This document shows, piece after piece, positions 1-7,944 of a stretch of DNA of 33,718 bases. How positions within the stretch are numbered: position 1 is the stretch's first letter; each line of letters begins with the position of its first letter. The notes under the pieces were generated by a model that was given only the letters and a program-made list of their open reading frames with translations, was not told the origin of the DNA and searched no databases. Origin of the DNA: Vibrio amylolyticus (lineage in GTDB: Bacteria; Pseudomonadota; Gammaproteobacteria; Enterobacterales; Vibrionaceae). The stretch lies in assembly GCF_023145695.1 (NCBI RefSeq), contig NZ_JAJHVV010000020.1, positions 1-33,718 on the forward strand, in the 5' to 3' direction. The position numbers were made by a program, and so were the translations under genes.

Positions 1-136
1 CACTAAAGTGGGTGATGCGGTCTTTAACATTTATTTAGAAGGTAAGTACACCAATTTGAAAGTCCATGATGTGGCTGGCGGCTACGCGCGCACGGAGGAC
101 AAAAAAGTCTCGGTAGGTTTTGACTGGCGCTTCTAA
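1..136 (+). CDS. C-terminal end of a predicted outer-membrane beta-barrel protein (partial)
   Basis: An open frame enters from the left edge (first full codon at base 2) and stops with TAA at 134-136, giving 44 visible residues. The fragment alternates polar and hydrophobic residues as a beta-strand does and ends in VGFDWRF. A terminal aromatic residue, Phe here, is the usual outer-membrane insertion signal of barrel proteins. Neither family nor substrate can be named from so short a piece. A hairpin terminator follows closely, so this is the last gene of its transcript. Confidence 0.6.
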   Translation, partial: TKVGDAVFNIYLEGKYTNLKVHDVAGGYARTEDKKVSVGFDWRF

Positions 137-157
137 GTAAATACGCTAACGTTCCCA

Positions 158-189
158 AAACAGCAAGGTGAGTATTCGCCTTGCTGTTT
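158..189 (+). terminator. Rho-independent terminator after the barrel-protein fragment
   Basis: An 11-bp perfect stem (AAACAGCAAGG at 158-168 with CCTTGCTGTTT at 179-189) encloses a 10-base loop. The T run lies within the 3' arm and is short. It sits 22 bases after the stop codon. Confidence 0.7.
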
Positions 190-330
190 CACGTATAAAC
201 TCAATCCAAGCTATAAACCTCAAAACAAGGTTCAGGCAGTAATGATCACCTTATTAGTAATCAGCAAATTAACCACCATACTTTGGATCAGAAGAGCTAA
301 GCCAACCCAAACATCCGATAACCCATCAAA

Positions 331-1554
331 TCATAGTGACTCAAACCGGTAACTTTCGGGTACAACAACAGTACCTTTTTCAGAGATGATGAACTTCTTC
401 GCATCCTCCATTGGATTAATGCCAATCTCTGTACCTGCTGGAATTTTAACGTGCTTATCGATAATGCAGTTTCTCAGCTGGCAGTGCTCACCCACTTCTA
501 CATAGTCAAATAGAATGCTGTCTGCGACTGTCGCGCCATCATCTATTTTTACGTTCGACGATAGAACCGAGTTTTGTACCGAACCACCCGAGTTAATAAC
601 ACCACTTGAGATAAGTGAGTTAATAAAAATCCCTTCATTCCCTGTTGCGGAAGAGGTTGTTCTTGCCGGAGGTAACTGGCGTTCATAGGTGCGTATTGCC
701 CAATCTTGTTGATAAAGATCCATCGGGGGAACGGGCTTTAGCAAGTCCATGTTGGCCTGGTAAAAAGAGTCAATCGTGCCAACATCTCGCCAGTAAGTGT
801 CTTTAGTCACTCGGCCGTCATCACCACCAAATTTATGTGCGTACACCTTCTGGTTATCAATCAGCCGAGGAATGATGTCTTTACCAAAATCGTGACTCGA
901 CCGTGGGTTTTGTGCATCGCTCTCCAAAATATCAATCAAGGTATCGGTGGTAAAAATATAGATACCCATCGACGCTAGGCTATTCTCTGGGTTATCAGGA
1001 AGTGAGATAGGATGCACTGGCTTCTCTTCGAACGCGACAATCTTGCTTTGCTCATCAACGGCCATGACACCGAATTCTCTCGCTTCTGCGACGGGCACTT
1101 CCATGCACGCAACCGTCAACTCTGCACCGCTCTCTTTGTGGCGTTGCAGCATCGGTTCGTAGTCCATTCGATAAATGTGGTCACCAGAAAGTACCACCAC
1201 GTATTTGGCTTCGCTTCGAGACAACAACCACAGGTTTTGATAAATAGCGTCGGCCGTACCACTGTACCAACTATCGCCTTTACGCATTTGAGGTGGAACA
1301 GCGGTAATGTATTCGCCCAGTTCAGGATTAAAGACCGACCATCCATCACGAAGATGCTTTTGTAACGAATGAGATTTGTATTGAGTCAGTACCAAAATAC
1401 GGCGCAGCCCTGAATGCAAACAGTTGGTCAGCGTAAAATCGATGATTCTGTATTTCCCTCCAAATGGCACAGCGGGCTTTGCTCGATTGTCGGTCAATGG
1501 AGATAGGCGCGAACCGACCCCTCCGGCGAGTACAATGGTCAATGTCTCTTGCAT
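331..1554 (-). CDS. glgC: Glucose-1-phosphate adenylyltransferase (ADP-glucose pyrophosphorylase)
   Basis: Makes ADP-glucose from glucose 1-phosphate and ATP, the committed step of bacterial glycogen synthesis, in the cytoplasm. The 407-residue protein has the family's usual length. The N-terminal nucleotidyltransferase motif VLAGGVGSRLSPLTDNRAKP is at residues 8-27, the catalytic-core motif LSGDHIYRMDY at 122-132, and the sugar-phosphate motif EEKP follows. The last ~110 residues look like the left-handed beta-helix regulatory domain. AAGGAG lies 9 bases before the ATG, which fixes the start. No glgA, glgB or glgP adjoins it, so this is a stand-alone copy; vibrios commonly carry more than one glgC (known of the genus). 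Stop TGA at 331-333. Confidence 0.96.
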   Translation of the reverse strand: MQETLTIVLAGGVGSRLSPLTDNRAKPAVPFGGKYRIIDFTLTNCLHSGLRRILVLTQYKSHSLQKHLRDGWSVFNPELGEYITAVPPQMRKGDSWYSGTADAIYQNLWLLSRSEAKYVVVLSGDHIYRMDYEPMLQRHKESGAELTVACMEVPVAEAREFGVMAVDEQSKIVAFEEKPVHPISLPDNPENSLASMGIYIFTTDTLIDILESDAQNPRSSHDFGKDIIPRLIDNQKVYAHKFGGDDGRVTKDTYWRDVGTIDSFYQANMDLLKPVPPMDLYQQDWAIRTYERQLPPARTTSSATGNEGIFINSLISSGVINSGGSVQNSVLSSNVKIDDGATVADSILFDYVEVGEHCQLRNCIIDKHVKIPAGTEIGINPMEDAKKFIISEKGTVVVPESYRFESL

Positions 1555-1876
1555 GATGATCTCTCCTTGATTGCCTTAGTTGTCATATTGGTTCTAGCAA
1601 TAATGTATTACAAGGATCGTTCCAAATATTAACCCATTGAAATAGTGTCATATTTACCGTGAGGCAGTAGGGTTTGAACCAATTGAGTGCTGAATCAGAA
1701 GCTCGCCTGCACCATTAAGGAGCAACTTAAGATAAGCGGCCACACCCCTATTCCCTTTCACTTTTCGTTAGGTTTCGCTCTAACATAAATTTGACATTGA
1801 TGGACACCATAAACTATCGATATAAACATCAATATATTGTATTATTCCCCCGTATTTATGCTTATTAGGATTTTCT
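1555..1876. other. Gene-free divergent promoter region between glgC and a small gene
   Basis: About 320 bases, AT-rich in parts, holding the promoters of glgC (leftward) and the small gene at 1877 (rightward). I see AAGGAG for glgC and a TTGACA at 1791-1796 facing right, but no -10 box at normal spacing from it; TATAAA at 1821 is 24 bases away. A TATTAT at 1840-1845 is another possible -10 without a good -35. No RNA gene or repeat was recognised. Confidence 0.4.
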
Positions 1877-2080
1877 ATGATGATTCACGAATTTTCGAAT
1901 AAGGACGTTACCGCTGAGCATGTGATTTTAGCTCAAGCAATACTAGCAGGGACTGCTCAAGGGGATAAAAATAAGGCGCAACGCTTTATGAGTTTTGTAA
2001 ATGACATTCCCGACGCACCAACAGTAAAAAGCCTGATTCCACGCGTTAGCCAATTTATGAAGCGCTTTAAAGTCAGCTGA
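1877..2080 (+). CDS. Small hypothetical protein (67 residues)
   Basis: I do not recognise this family. The 67-residue product is mostly helical, has no signal peptide or membrane segment, and ends in a basic stretch (SQFMKRFKVS). The start is ATG-ATG with an AGGA seven bases upstream. The gene has its own upstream region and is followed by a hairpin terminator at 2211-2242, which together support a real gene rather than a chance frame. No neighbour suggests a role: glgC is divergent and a lipoprotein gene is convergent. Confidence 0.6.
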   Translation: MMIHEFSNKDVTAEHVILAQAILAGTAQGDKNKAQRFMSFVNDIPDAPTVKSLIPRVSQFMKRFKVS

Positions 2081-2210
2081 TATTAAGAAAACGTTACACA
2101 GGGATGTGTAAACAAATAATGCCCCTTAATCTCCCTTCTCATTACTTATGCTACAACTAATCAAACTCTGAGTACCTCTATATTGAGACAAATACCTCTA
2201 TAATAAAAAC

Positions 2211-2242
2211 AAAAACAGAACCATATTAAGGCTCTGTTTTTT
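2211..2242. terminator. Bidirectional terminator between convergent genes
   Basis: AACAGAACC and GGCTCTGTT form a stem with one mismatch and a seven-base loop. T-rich runs flank it on both strands (TTTTTT on the plus strand, T-rich on the minus strand). It can serve both the small gene at 1877-2080 and the lipoprotein gene at 2299-2823. Confidence 0.75.
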
Positions 2243-2298
2243 AGTAGTATTTAACCGTCTTATTCAGCTTCGACTAACTCGCTTAGACTAATGACAAG

Positions 2299-2823
2299 CT
2301 ACTGAGGGATAATGACCTGGCCGCCAATGATTGGGAATGTATTCTCTTGAGGCTGGTTCTTCATACGCGTGGTGGTCGTTAACCCTGCCACTTTATAGGT
2401 GACATCGTATCCGACCACTTCCGTTGAGGCTGTATATTTGGTTGTACAACGCCTTTCTGTCGTGGTGACCGTACTGTTTTGCTGGGCATTATCTTGGATC
2501 TTTCGACCTGTCATTGCCCCCGCAACCGTACCAACCGCCGTAGCAACGGTTTTTCCTGAACCTCCACCGACTTGATTACCCAATGCAGCACCCGCTGCTG
2601 CGCCACCGAGCGTGCCAAGAACCTTACCTTCGTCTTTAACGTCAGACTTTTTCGTGACGACCACATCATTACACACTTCATGAGGCGTTTTAATTTCTTC
2701 CGTTACCGCTTCAACCAAGGTAATGGTTGCGTGGGTTGGCTCAACGATTTCAGGGGCTTCTTCTTTACATGCAGAAAGTAAAATTGCGCCCGCCACTGCT
2801 AGAGTAATCGTTTTTGTTGTCAT
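2299..2823 (-). CDS. Glycine-zipper 2TM-domain lipoprotein
   Basis: A predicted envelope lipoprotein of 174 residues. The signal peptide ends in a lipobox LSAC with the lipidated Cys at residue 19. A glycine zipper (GxxxG pattern, VLGTLGGAAAGAALGNQVGG and on) spans roughly residues 67-107. It resembles the Rick_17kDa_Anti / SlyB-type 2TM glycine-zipper family, whose members sit in the outer membrane or periplasm and are often tied to envelope integrity (family knowledge). Two further cysteines (51 and 126) could form a disulfide. The C-terminal part, rich in Thr and Val, is not recognised. It is a single gene with a shared terminator downstream and is divergent from the cyclic-di-GMP gene. 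Exact role unknown. Confidence 0.85.
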   Translation of the reverse strand: MTTKTITLAVAGAILLSACKEEAPEIVEPTHATITLVEAVTEEIKTPHEVCNDVVVTKKSDVKDEGKVLGTLGGAAAGAALGNQVGGGSGKTVATAVGTVAGAMTGRKIQDNAQQNSTVTTTERRCTTKYTASTEVVGYDVTYKVAGLTTTTRMKNQPQENTFPIIGGQVIIPQ

Positions 2824-3058
2824 TATTGATATATCCTAATTGGGTTTATTGCTTGAGCGGTATACTAAAGAGAAAGAGGCAAGGTAAATCAGAGCAAGAT
2901 AAACTCTATGTCATTGTCTGGTGGGGAGTCAGAGTAGTTTAAGGGAAGTGTCAGGCTAGGGTCGAGAATCAAAAATCTCCATTTATCTCATTCGATAACA
3001 CGCAATTAAATCTAAATGAGACCCATTACCATTCAAGAGATAAATGTGATAACCTCTA

Positions 3059-5452
3059 TTGATAAGTTTCACTGTTAGAGCCTGTACATTGACGTTCTCG
3101 TTTTCTCACAAATCCTTTCTCATTATTTGGGCGATAGGAATCACTATTGCCGTATCTAGCTTTCTCGTCGTTGAATTCTATGAATCTCGAAGGTTACACG
3201 ACCAACTTGAAATTCGATTCAACAGTAAAGTGAAATCCTTAGAGCAATCAATGAACTCTTTGTCAGAGCTTGTCTATTCGACTCAAAAGTTTCTTCAAAA
3301 TGGCAATAACCCGACTCAAGTTCAGTTTCAGCACTTTCTCAACGATCGAACGAGAATCGGCTCCGGAATACATTCTCTGTTTTGGCTACCACTCATTGCC
3401 CTTGGGGATGTTAAACAGTTCGAAGAGAAGGCTAAGAGCAATGGTTTACTCGGCTTTCAACTTTTACCAAGGGTGGGCCAAACTGCTACATGTGCGAAAT
3501 GGCTAAACAGCGCAACCTTACCGGTTTACTACATTTCACCTCAATTCGAAGCCAGTGATTATTTAGGGAACAGACTGGACACCAATTGTGAAGATGCCGC
3601 TGCAATGGGAAAGGCGCTCGGTCAACATGAAATAACCACGAGTATTTTTAATGAAGATGGCCATCAAGGCATCAAGTTGTTCCTACCGGTTCTAAACGAT
3701 AACAGTGAACTGAAAGGATTCGTCGTTGCCAGCATCCTATTTCACGAGTTTCTCGGGGTCACTTGGCAAGGTGAAATTAACTCAAAAGATTTCGATATCT
3801 CTGTTCTGAGCCTTAACCAGAACCTGAGCCAGAACCAGCAATCCTACACCTCATTATTTCAATCTCACGTTAACCTTGAGCTCAGCAAAGCCCATTACTA
3901 TCAACGTGAAAGTCACTACTCTAAGCAAATAGCTCTTCCTAATATCAATCAGAATTGGTTAGTCTCTATTTCAACCATTGATGACGACATTAGTCTCTTA
4001 CTTTATGGCTCAACTGCCGTCGTATTAATATTACTACTCACCGCCTCGATATCGTGGGGGTTTGGCTTTTATGCACATCGACTGCAAATCTCCGATCAGC
4101 TAGTGAAAGAAAAAACGCGAAGCCTAGCTATCCAAGCGACTCAAGATGAACTGACTGGTCTTTTAAATCGTCAAGCCTTGAGCGAGACACTGGAAAATCA
4201 ACTCTCAAGGATAGAAAATCAGACCAGCAAAGGCTTCTCGATTCTTTTTATTGATCTGGACAGGTTTAAGATCGTGAATGATTCGATGGGCCATATCATT
4301 GGCGACTTACTACTGCAGCAAGTGGCTACTCGACTCATACGTAATGCTCGCCGAGACGACAGTTGTTTTCGTTTTGGAGGCGATGAATTTGTAGTGTGTT
4401 TACCCAATCAGGTGAATGAGAACGCCTTACAAGATCTCTGCCTGCGTTTTTCACAGCTGCTCTCAAAGCCTTATAGCATTAAAGATCAAACCTGCCATAT
4501 TGGTGCGAGTATCGGTGTTTCGATTGTGACCTCCCCTTCACAGTCCATCGCCAGTATTTTACGTGAAGCAGATACTGCCATGTACAAGGCGAAGAGTTCT
4601 GGTACGGAAAAAGTCATCTTTTTTGATGAGAAGATGTTCACACAAGTTAAGCATCGATTTGCCTTAGAACAAGAGCTCACTATTGCTGTTGAACAAGATC
4701 AACTCTCTTTGGCTTACCAACCCATCTATTGCCAGAAAACCGATCAAGTCTCAGGATTTGAAGCACTACTTCGTTGGAAGCACCCGAAAAAAGGGTGGAT
4801 ATCACCAGACGAATTTATCCCCATTGCTGAAGAGACTGGGCTCATTATCAAAATAGGCGACTGGATCGTTAAGAAAGTGTGCCAACAATTAGAGCAGCTC
4901 TACATAAGTAACGCTTACGTAAGACTGCCAAGAATCAACATCAACGTATCCGCGAAGCAATTTGAGTCAAACCATATCGTGCACACGTTACAGCATGCGT
5001 TGAGCCAATATAAGTTTCCAACCAAGTTGCTTGGCGTGGAGATCACTGAGTCACTACTGCTCGGTAACTCCTCGTCCACTATCGAAGCCCTTAATGAGAT
5101 AAAAAAACTGGGATTGACTATTTATCTCGACGATTTTGGTACGGGCTACTCCTCGCTTTCAGTGCTTAGCGATTATCCTGTTGATATAGTCAAAATTGAC
5201 CGTAGCTTTGTACAAAACATTGATAACCAAAATCATAAATCGGCAAAGCTGTGCCAAGCCATCATTTCCATGTCTCATACTATTTCGTTAGGTGTTGTGG
5301 CAGAGGGCGTCGAAACCGAAGTGCAGTTAGCCTCTCTTCAACAATTTGGCTGTAACTATATTCAGGGCTATTTAAAAGCCAAACCCGTCGCGCCCAATGA
5401 GATGATGAGATACCTAATTCCAAGAGCGAATTTGAGACTTAAAACAGGGTGA
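3059..5452 (+). CDS. CHASE-GGDEF-EAL membrane protein (cyclic-di-GMP synthesis/breakdown)
   Basis: A membrane-bound cyclic-di-GMP enzyme of up to 797 residues. Order: membrane segment ~20-38, periplasmic CHASE sensor ~90-230, second membrane segment ~312-336, GGDEF domain ~355-525, EAL domain ~540-790. The cyclase motif GGDEF (440-444) is intact, and a product-binding RxxD lies five residues before it (RRDD). The phosphodiesterase side is also intact: EAL 568-570, NINVS, EITES, DDFGTGYSSL 691-700, KIDRSF, AEGVET, YIQGY. Both activities are therefore possible; which dominates cannot be read from sequence. There is no ATG near the N-terminus. An in-frame stop at 3050-3052 limits the start to TTG 3059 or TTG 3089 (the latter with AGAG upstream and still ahead of the first membrane segment). 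Confidence 0.93.
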   Translation: MISFTVRACTLTFSFSHKSFLIIWAIGITIAVSSFLVVEFYESRRLHDQLEIRFNSKVKSLEQSMNSLSELVYSTQKFLQNGNNPTQVQFQHFLNDRTRIGSGIHSLFWLPLIALGDVKQFEEKAKSNGLLGFQLLPRVGQTATCAKWLNSATLPVYYISPQFEASDYLGNRLDTNCEDAAAMGKALGQHEITTSIFNEDGHQGIKLFLPVLNDNSELKGFVVASILFHEFLGVTWQGEINSKDFDISVLSLNQNLSQNQQSYTSLFQSHVNLELSKAHYYQRESHYSKQIALPNINQNWLVSISTIDDDISLLLYGSTAVVLILLLTASISWGFGFYAHRLQISDQLVKEKTRSLAIQATQDELTGLLNRQALSETLENQLSRIENQTSKGFSILFIDLDRFKIVNDSMGHIIGDLLLQQVATRLIRNARRDDSCFRFGGDEFVVCLPNQVNENALQDLCLRFSQLLSKPYSIKDQTCHIGASIGVSIVTSPSQSIASILREADTAMYKAKSSGTEKVIFFDEKMFTQVKHRFALEQELTIAVEQDQLSLAYQPIYCQKTDQVSGFEALLRWKHPKKGWISPDEFIPIAEETGLIIKIGDWIVKKVCQQLEQLYISNAYVRLPRININVSAKQFESNHIVHTLQHALSQYKFPTKLLGVEITESLLLGNSSSTIEALNEIKKLGLTIYLDDFGTGYSSLSVLSDYPVDIVKIDRSFVQNIDNQNHKSAKLCQAIISMSHTISLGVVAEGVETEVQLASLQQFGCNYIQGYLKAKPVAPNEMMRYLIPRANLRLKTG

Positions 5453-5531
5453 TGTGAGAAAGTGATTCAACAATAAAGCAGAAGGTGAGCAAAAGAGCCT
5501 TGGTCTTGCCCTAGGTAATTGGCGTCATCTA

Positions 5532-5556
5532 AAGCCCCACTTAATAAGTAGGGCTT
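5532..5556. terminator. Hairpin between convergent c-di-GMP and symporter genes
   Basis: AAGCCC/GGGCTT, extended by ACTT/AAGT across one mismatch, with a three-base loop. It lies between two convergent stop codons and has short T runs on both sides, so it could end both transcripts. Confidence 0.65.
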
Positions 5557-5585
5557 CTTATTACATCAATATCTTTAGCCTACAT

Positions 5586-6929
5586 CTAACGATTATTCGC
5601 TGATTTTGTTCCGACTCTATTGAATAAGAATCGCCAAATGAATAACACAACGGCAATGTACCCAAGCCCCACGCCTAACGCTTCCCAATGCAAGCCGTTA
5701 TACATGGCAATCGGCATCAAAGAAATGATAAAGATGTCGGTAATCGAACCTGGAACATAAGCAATGGCATAATCATCAAGCACTTTAGATCGCATCTTTG
5801 GATCGACGATACGCAATAAAGCAATGCCCATCGCAACCGTACCCGTTAACCAGCCCCAAGAAAAGATTCCTTTTTCAAACCAATCATCACCCAGAATTCT
5901 CGGAGCAACCCAAAACACCAACCACAGTGTGAAACTGACACCTCCAATAGCAAGAACCACCATCGGTAATAAGTATTGCGCTAATACTGTTATCTTAATG
6001 GCTGAGATACCAAAGATAATCAGGTAGTCCGTACTCATGCCTGCCGCATGTTTGAATGCACCATCACACAAGTAATCTGAGGCTTTAGTTTGTTTTGCCA
6101 CAATGCGAATGAACATACCACCAAGAAATCCAGTCACAAATGTTGGAATCTGCACTTTAGAGTGGAATGAAGACAAATAACCTGCCGACTCATAGGCAAG
6201 AACAATCGCGACAATAAGTAACGCTGCGTGAACCGCAAATGAATCAACGGACAAAGAAGACATCGTATCTTTCATTACCGACGGCTGCTCAGTAGGCTTG
6301 ACTAAACCTTTTCTCTCGTACTCATCCATGCTGTCAAATGTGGTGAAAGTTGTAATCCATCCCATTTTTAAGGCCAGTTGTAAAATGAGCATACCAACCG
6401 AAATAGAGATAAAAATCCCAACAGTCGCGAACGTTAAACCTAGCGTAAAACCATCTTCCCAACCCAACGAGTTAAATATGTCGCCAACAACAGTCGCAGA
6501 ACCATGGCCGCCCATAAAGCCTGCCGACATGGTTATACCAAATGCAGGGCTAATCTCAGGCCAAAAAAATGAGGTTATAAACAAGCCGAACATTCCAGCA
6601 AACAACCACTGAGACACTGAAGCAATTTGATTGAAGGCCCACAAAGAGCCCGCACGTTTAGCAACCACTTTGGGTGATGGAACATCCGTTGCTAGGCCCA
6701 ATGCGGTAAATAGGGCGGTCGTTAACAGACCCGCATTCGCGGTAAAGGTGTCTGTCCAAGGCAACATATCGAAAACAGCAGGGCCTAACGTAAGCCCCAT
6801 CAAGCCAGCCAGTACTGCTGACGGTATGTACATACGTTGCAATAGTGGAATATGAACACGAAGTATTTTAGCCATTAGCAGCAAAAGGCCAGCTATCGCT
6901 AAATCAGTCAACATTAAACCTTGAGGCAT
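5586..6929 (-). CDS. Sodium/glutamate symporter family protein (GltS-like, ESS family)
   Basis: A polytopic inner-membrane carrier of 447 residues with about 10-12 hydrophobic segments. The glycine-rich re-entrant motif FMGGHGSATVVGD followed by ATVGI matches the sodium:glutamate symporter (GltS/ESS) family, which imports glutamate with Na+. It is longer than E. coli GltS (about 400 residues), and the substrate may differ. The frame is open to 7007, but the start at 6929 (MPQGLMLTDL) is preferred: AGGAG lies eight bases upstream, and the family's first membrane helix begins right after it. The extra 26 residues of the longer reading look like translated leader. Single gene, divergent from the copper cluster. 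Confidence 0.88.
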   Translation of the reverse strand: MPQGLMLTDLAIAGLLLLMAKILRVHIPLLQRMYIPSAVLAGLMGLTLGPAVFDMLPWTDTFTANAGLLTTALFTALGLATDVPSPKVVAKRAGSLWAFNQIASVSQWLFAGMFGLFITSFFWPEISPAFGITMSAGFMGGHGSATVVGDIFNSLGWEDGFTLGLTFATVGIFISISVGMLILQLALKMGWITTFTTFDSMDEYERKGLVKPTEQPSVMKDTMSSLSVDSFAVHAALLIVAIVLAYESAGYLSSFHSKVQIPTFVTGFLGGMFIRIVAKQTKASDYLCDGAFKHAAGMSTDYLIIFGISAIKITVLAQYLLPMVVLAIGGVSFTLWLVFWVAPRILGDDWFEKGIFSWGWLTGTVAMGIALLRIVDPKMRSKVLDDYAIAYVPGSITDIFIISLMPIAMYNGLHWEALGVGLGYIAVVLFIWRFLFNRVGTKSANNR

Positions 6930-7303
6930 TGTTGATGCTCCTACATTTATAAAAGGAAATAGGGGTCTCTCCGCCACAGAAGAACTGGATAGCAGAACAA
7001 GAAACACTTGCGAGACAATTATGATGAGATAGCGTAAATGACGCTAACGTTCACGTTAATGGCGGAAGGTGCGCACAAATGCATAGAACGTTCTCAATAT
7101 GAACAAATCCATTCATTCAGCAAGCGCGCATCCTAGTCGCTTTGTTAGAGGATTGCAAATAAACCATACAATAAAAAATGGTATTGCATATTCGATATAT
7201 TTATACTTTCTGTTCTCTTCAGCTAACACGGATGTTTGAGTAACCATAACGATCCAGAATGTAACGCAATCTCTTTAAAGTGGCGATATTCATCAATACG
7301 TAC
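6930..7303. other. Gene-free divergent region upstream of symporter and copper operon
   Basis: About 370 bases without a gene. It holds the symporter's ribosome binding site and leader. A partly symmetrical element at 7163-7182 (ACCAT-N10-ATGGT, with TGCAA/TTGCA further out) could be an operator for the symporter. Its right end runs into the CueR-type promoter. No small ORF with a credible ribosome binding site was found. Confidence 0.4.
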
Positions 7304-7334
7304 TTGACCTTCCCCTAGGGTAAGGCTTTACTCT
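7304..7334 (+). promoter_or_regulatory. CueR-type (MerR family) promoter of the copper efflux operon
   Basis: The -35 box TTGACC (7304-7309) and -10 box TACTCT (7329-7334) are 19 bases apart. This overlong spacer is the hallmark of promoters twisted open by MerR-family activators. Within it lies a dyad, CCTT-C-CCCTAGGG-T-AAGG (7308-7325). The start, TTGACCTTCCCC, is the same as I recall for the E. coli copA promoter bound by CueR. It lies 30 bases before the first gene of a copper/silver efflux cluster. No cueR gene is in the window, so the activator must be encoded elsewhere. Confidence 0.85.
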
Positions 7335-7363
7335 TATAAGCAACTTAACTTTAAAGGCTCGTC

Positions 7364-7804
7364 ATGCGTTTCTCTTCTACTCGCACAAATTGGATTACAC
7401 TCTTAAGCATCTTTACGTTGCTTATCTCTAGTGTTGTCTCGAGCGCGCCTTTAATGTCGTTCCAAATGTTAGACATCTCGAACTCGAACCAAAGCACTCC
7501 ATCCCCAACTCAATCCCAACTGCCCGATTGCCACGGTGGTACTAATATTGACCATACGCAGATGGGCCACAGCGTTAATGTTCCAACGTCACATGATATG
7601 TCCAAGGCTAACTCTCTTCCTTGTGACAGTAGCGCTGACTCAGTACACAATTGCTGTAGCGCAACGTGTGTCAATGTGATGGCATTTATACCTAGCTTAG
7701 ATAACGCGACTCACTTTGAGTCCCGATTAAGCCGAATTGAAGCACTTACCCAAGGTGACCGCGTTCATCGCCCACAATCTTTATATCGCCCCCCGATAGC
7801 GTAA
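7364..7804 (+). CDS. Exported Cys/His/Met-containing protein heading the copper operon (possible copper-sensing leader)
   Basis: A 146-residue protein with a signal peptide (basic start, hydrophobic 10-27, SSA at 26-28). The rest is a low-complexity metal-ligand-rich region: DCH at 55-57, TQMGH, SHDMS, C87, and the cluster HNCCSATC at 95-102. It ends in YRPPIA. It is the first gene after the CueR-type promoter, with AAAGG before the ATG. I do not recognise a named family with certainty. It resembles the short Cys-rich exported proteins (CopL-like or DUF2946-like) that head copper operons in other proteobacteria, some of which act as copper-responsive leader ORFs. It may instead simply bind periplasmic copper. 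The 128 bases to the next gene contain a large stem-loop. Confidence 0.75.
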   Translation: MRFSSTRTNWITLLSIFTLLISSVVSSAPLMSFQMLDISNSNQSTPSPTQSQLPDCHGGTNIDHTQMGHSVNVPTSHDMSKANSLPCDSSADSVHNCCSATCVNVMAFIPSLDNATHFESRLSRIEALTQGDRVHRPQSLYRPPIA

Positions 7805-7867
7805 TCCAATTCTGATCTTTTATTACTGTTCGACTCTATTAGCCTTCTATTTGAAGAGCTTATAGAC

Positions 7868-7927
7868 AGCGCAGTAACCGTTTTATCGCGCCCATAATGT
7901 AGCCTTTCTAAAGGGTTACTGAGCGCT
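7868..7927 (+). promoter_or_regulatory. Large stem-loop before the outer-membrane factor gene
   Basis: AGCGCAGTAACC at 7868-7879 pairs with GGTTACTGAGCGCT at 7914-7927: twelve base pairs with a two-base bulge (GA). The 34-base loop contains a small inner CCTTT/AAAGG hairpin. The structure ends only 5 bases before the earliest possible start (TTG 7933) of the next gene and 17 before the GTG at 7945, in a leader without a strong ribosome binding site. That position suits control of translation or of read-through between the leader gene and the efflux genes. There is no T run, so it is not a classic terminator. Confidence 0.5.
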
Positions 7928-7944
7928 AGAATTTGGATAATACC

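Noticed and set aside
1012..1365. 117-residue plus-strand frame inside glgC
   Set aside because: Antisense shadow of a conserved enzyme gene; no ribosome binding site or family resemblance.
1791..1826. TTGACA and TATAAA as a consensus promoter for the small gene at 1877
   Set aside because: The boxes are 24 bases apart, too far for a normal sigma-70 promoter; no -10 box with good spacing was found.
6298..6612. 104-residue plus-strand open frame within the symporter gene
   Set aside because: It is the complement of membrane-helix codons of the symporter, with low-complexity Pro/Ile/Asn composition and no independent support.
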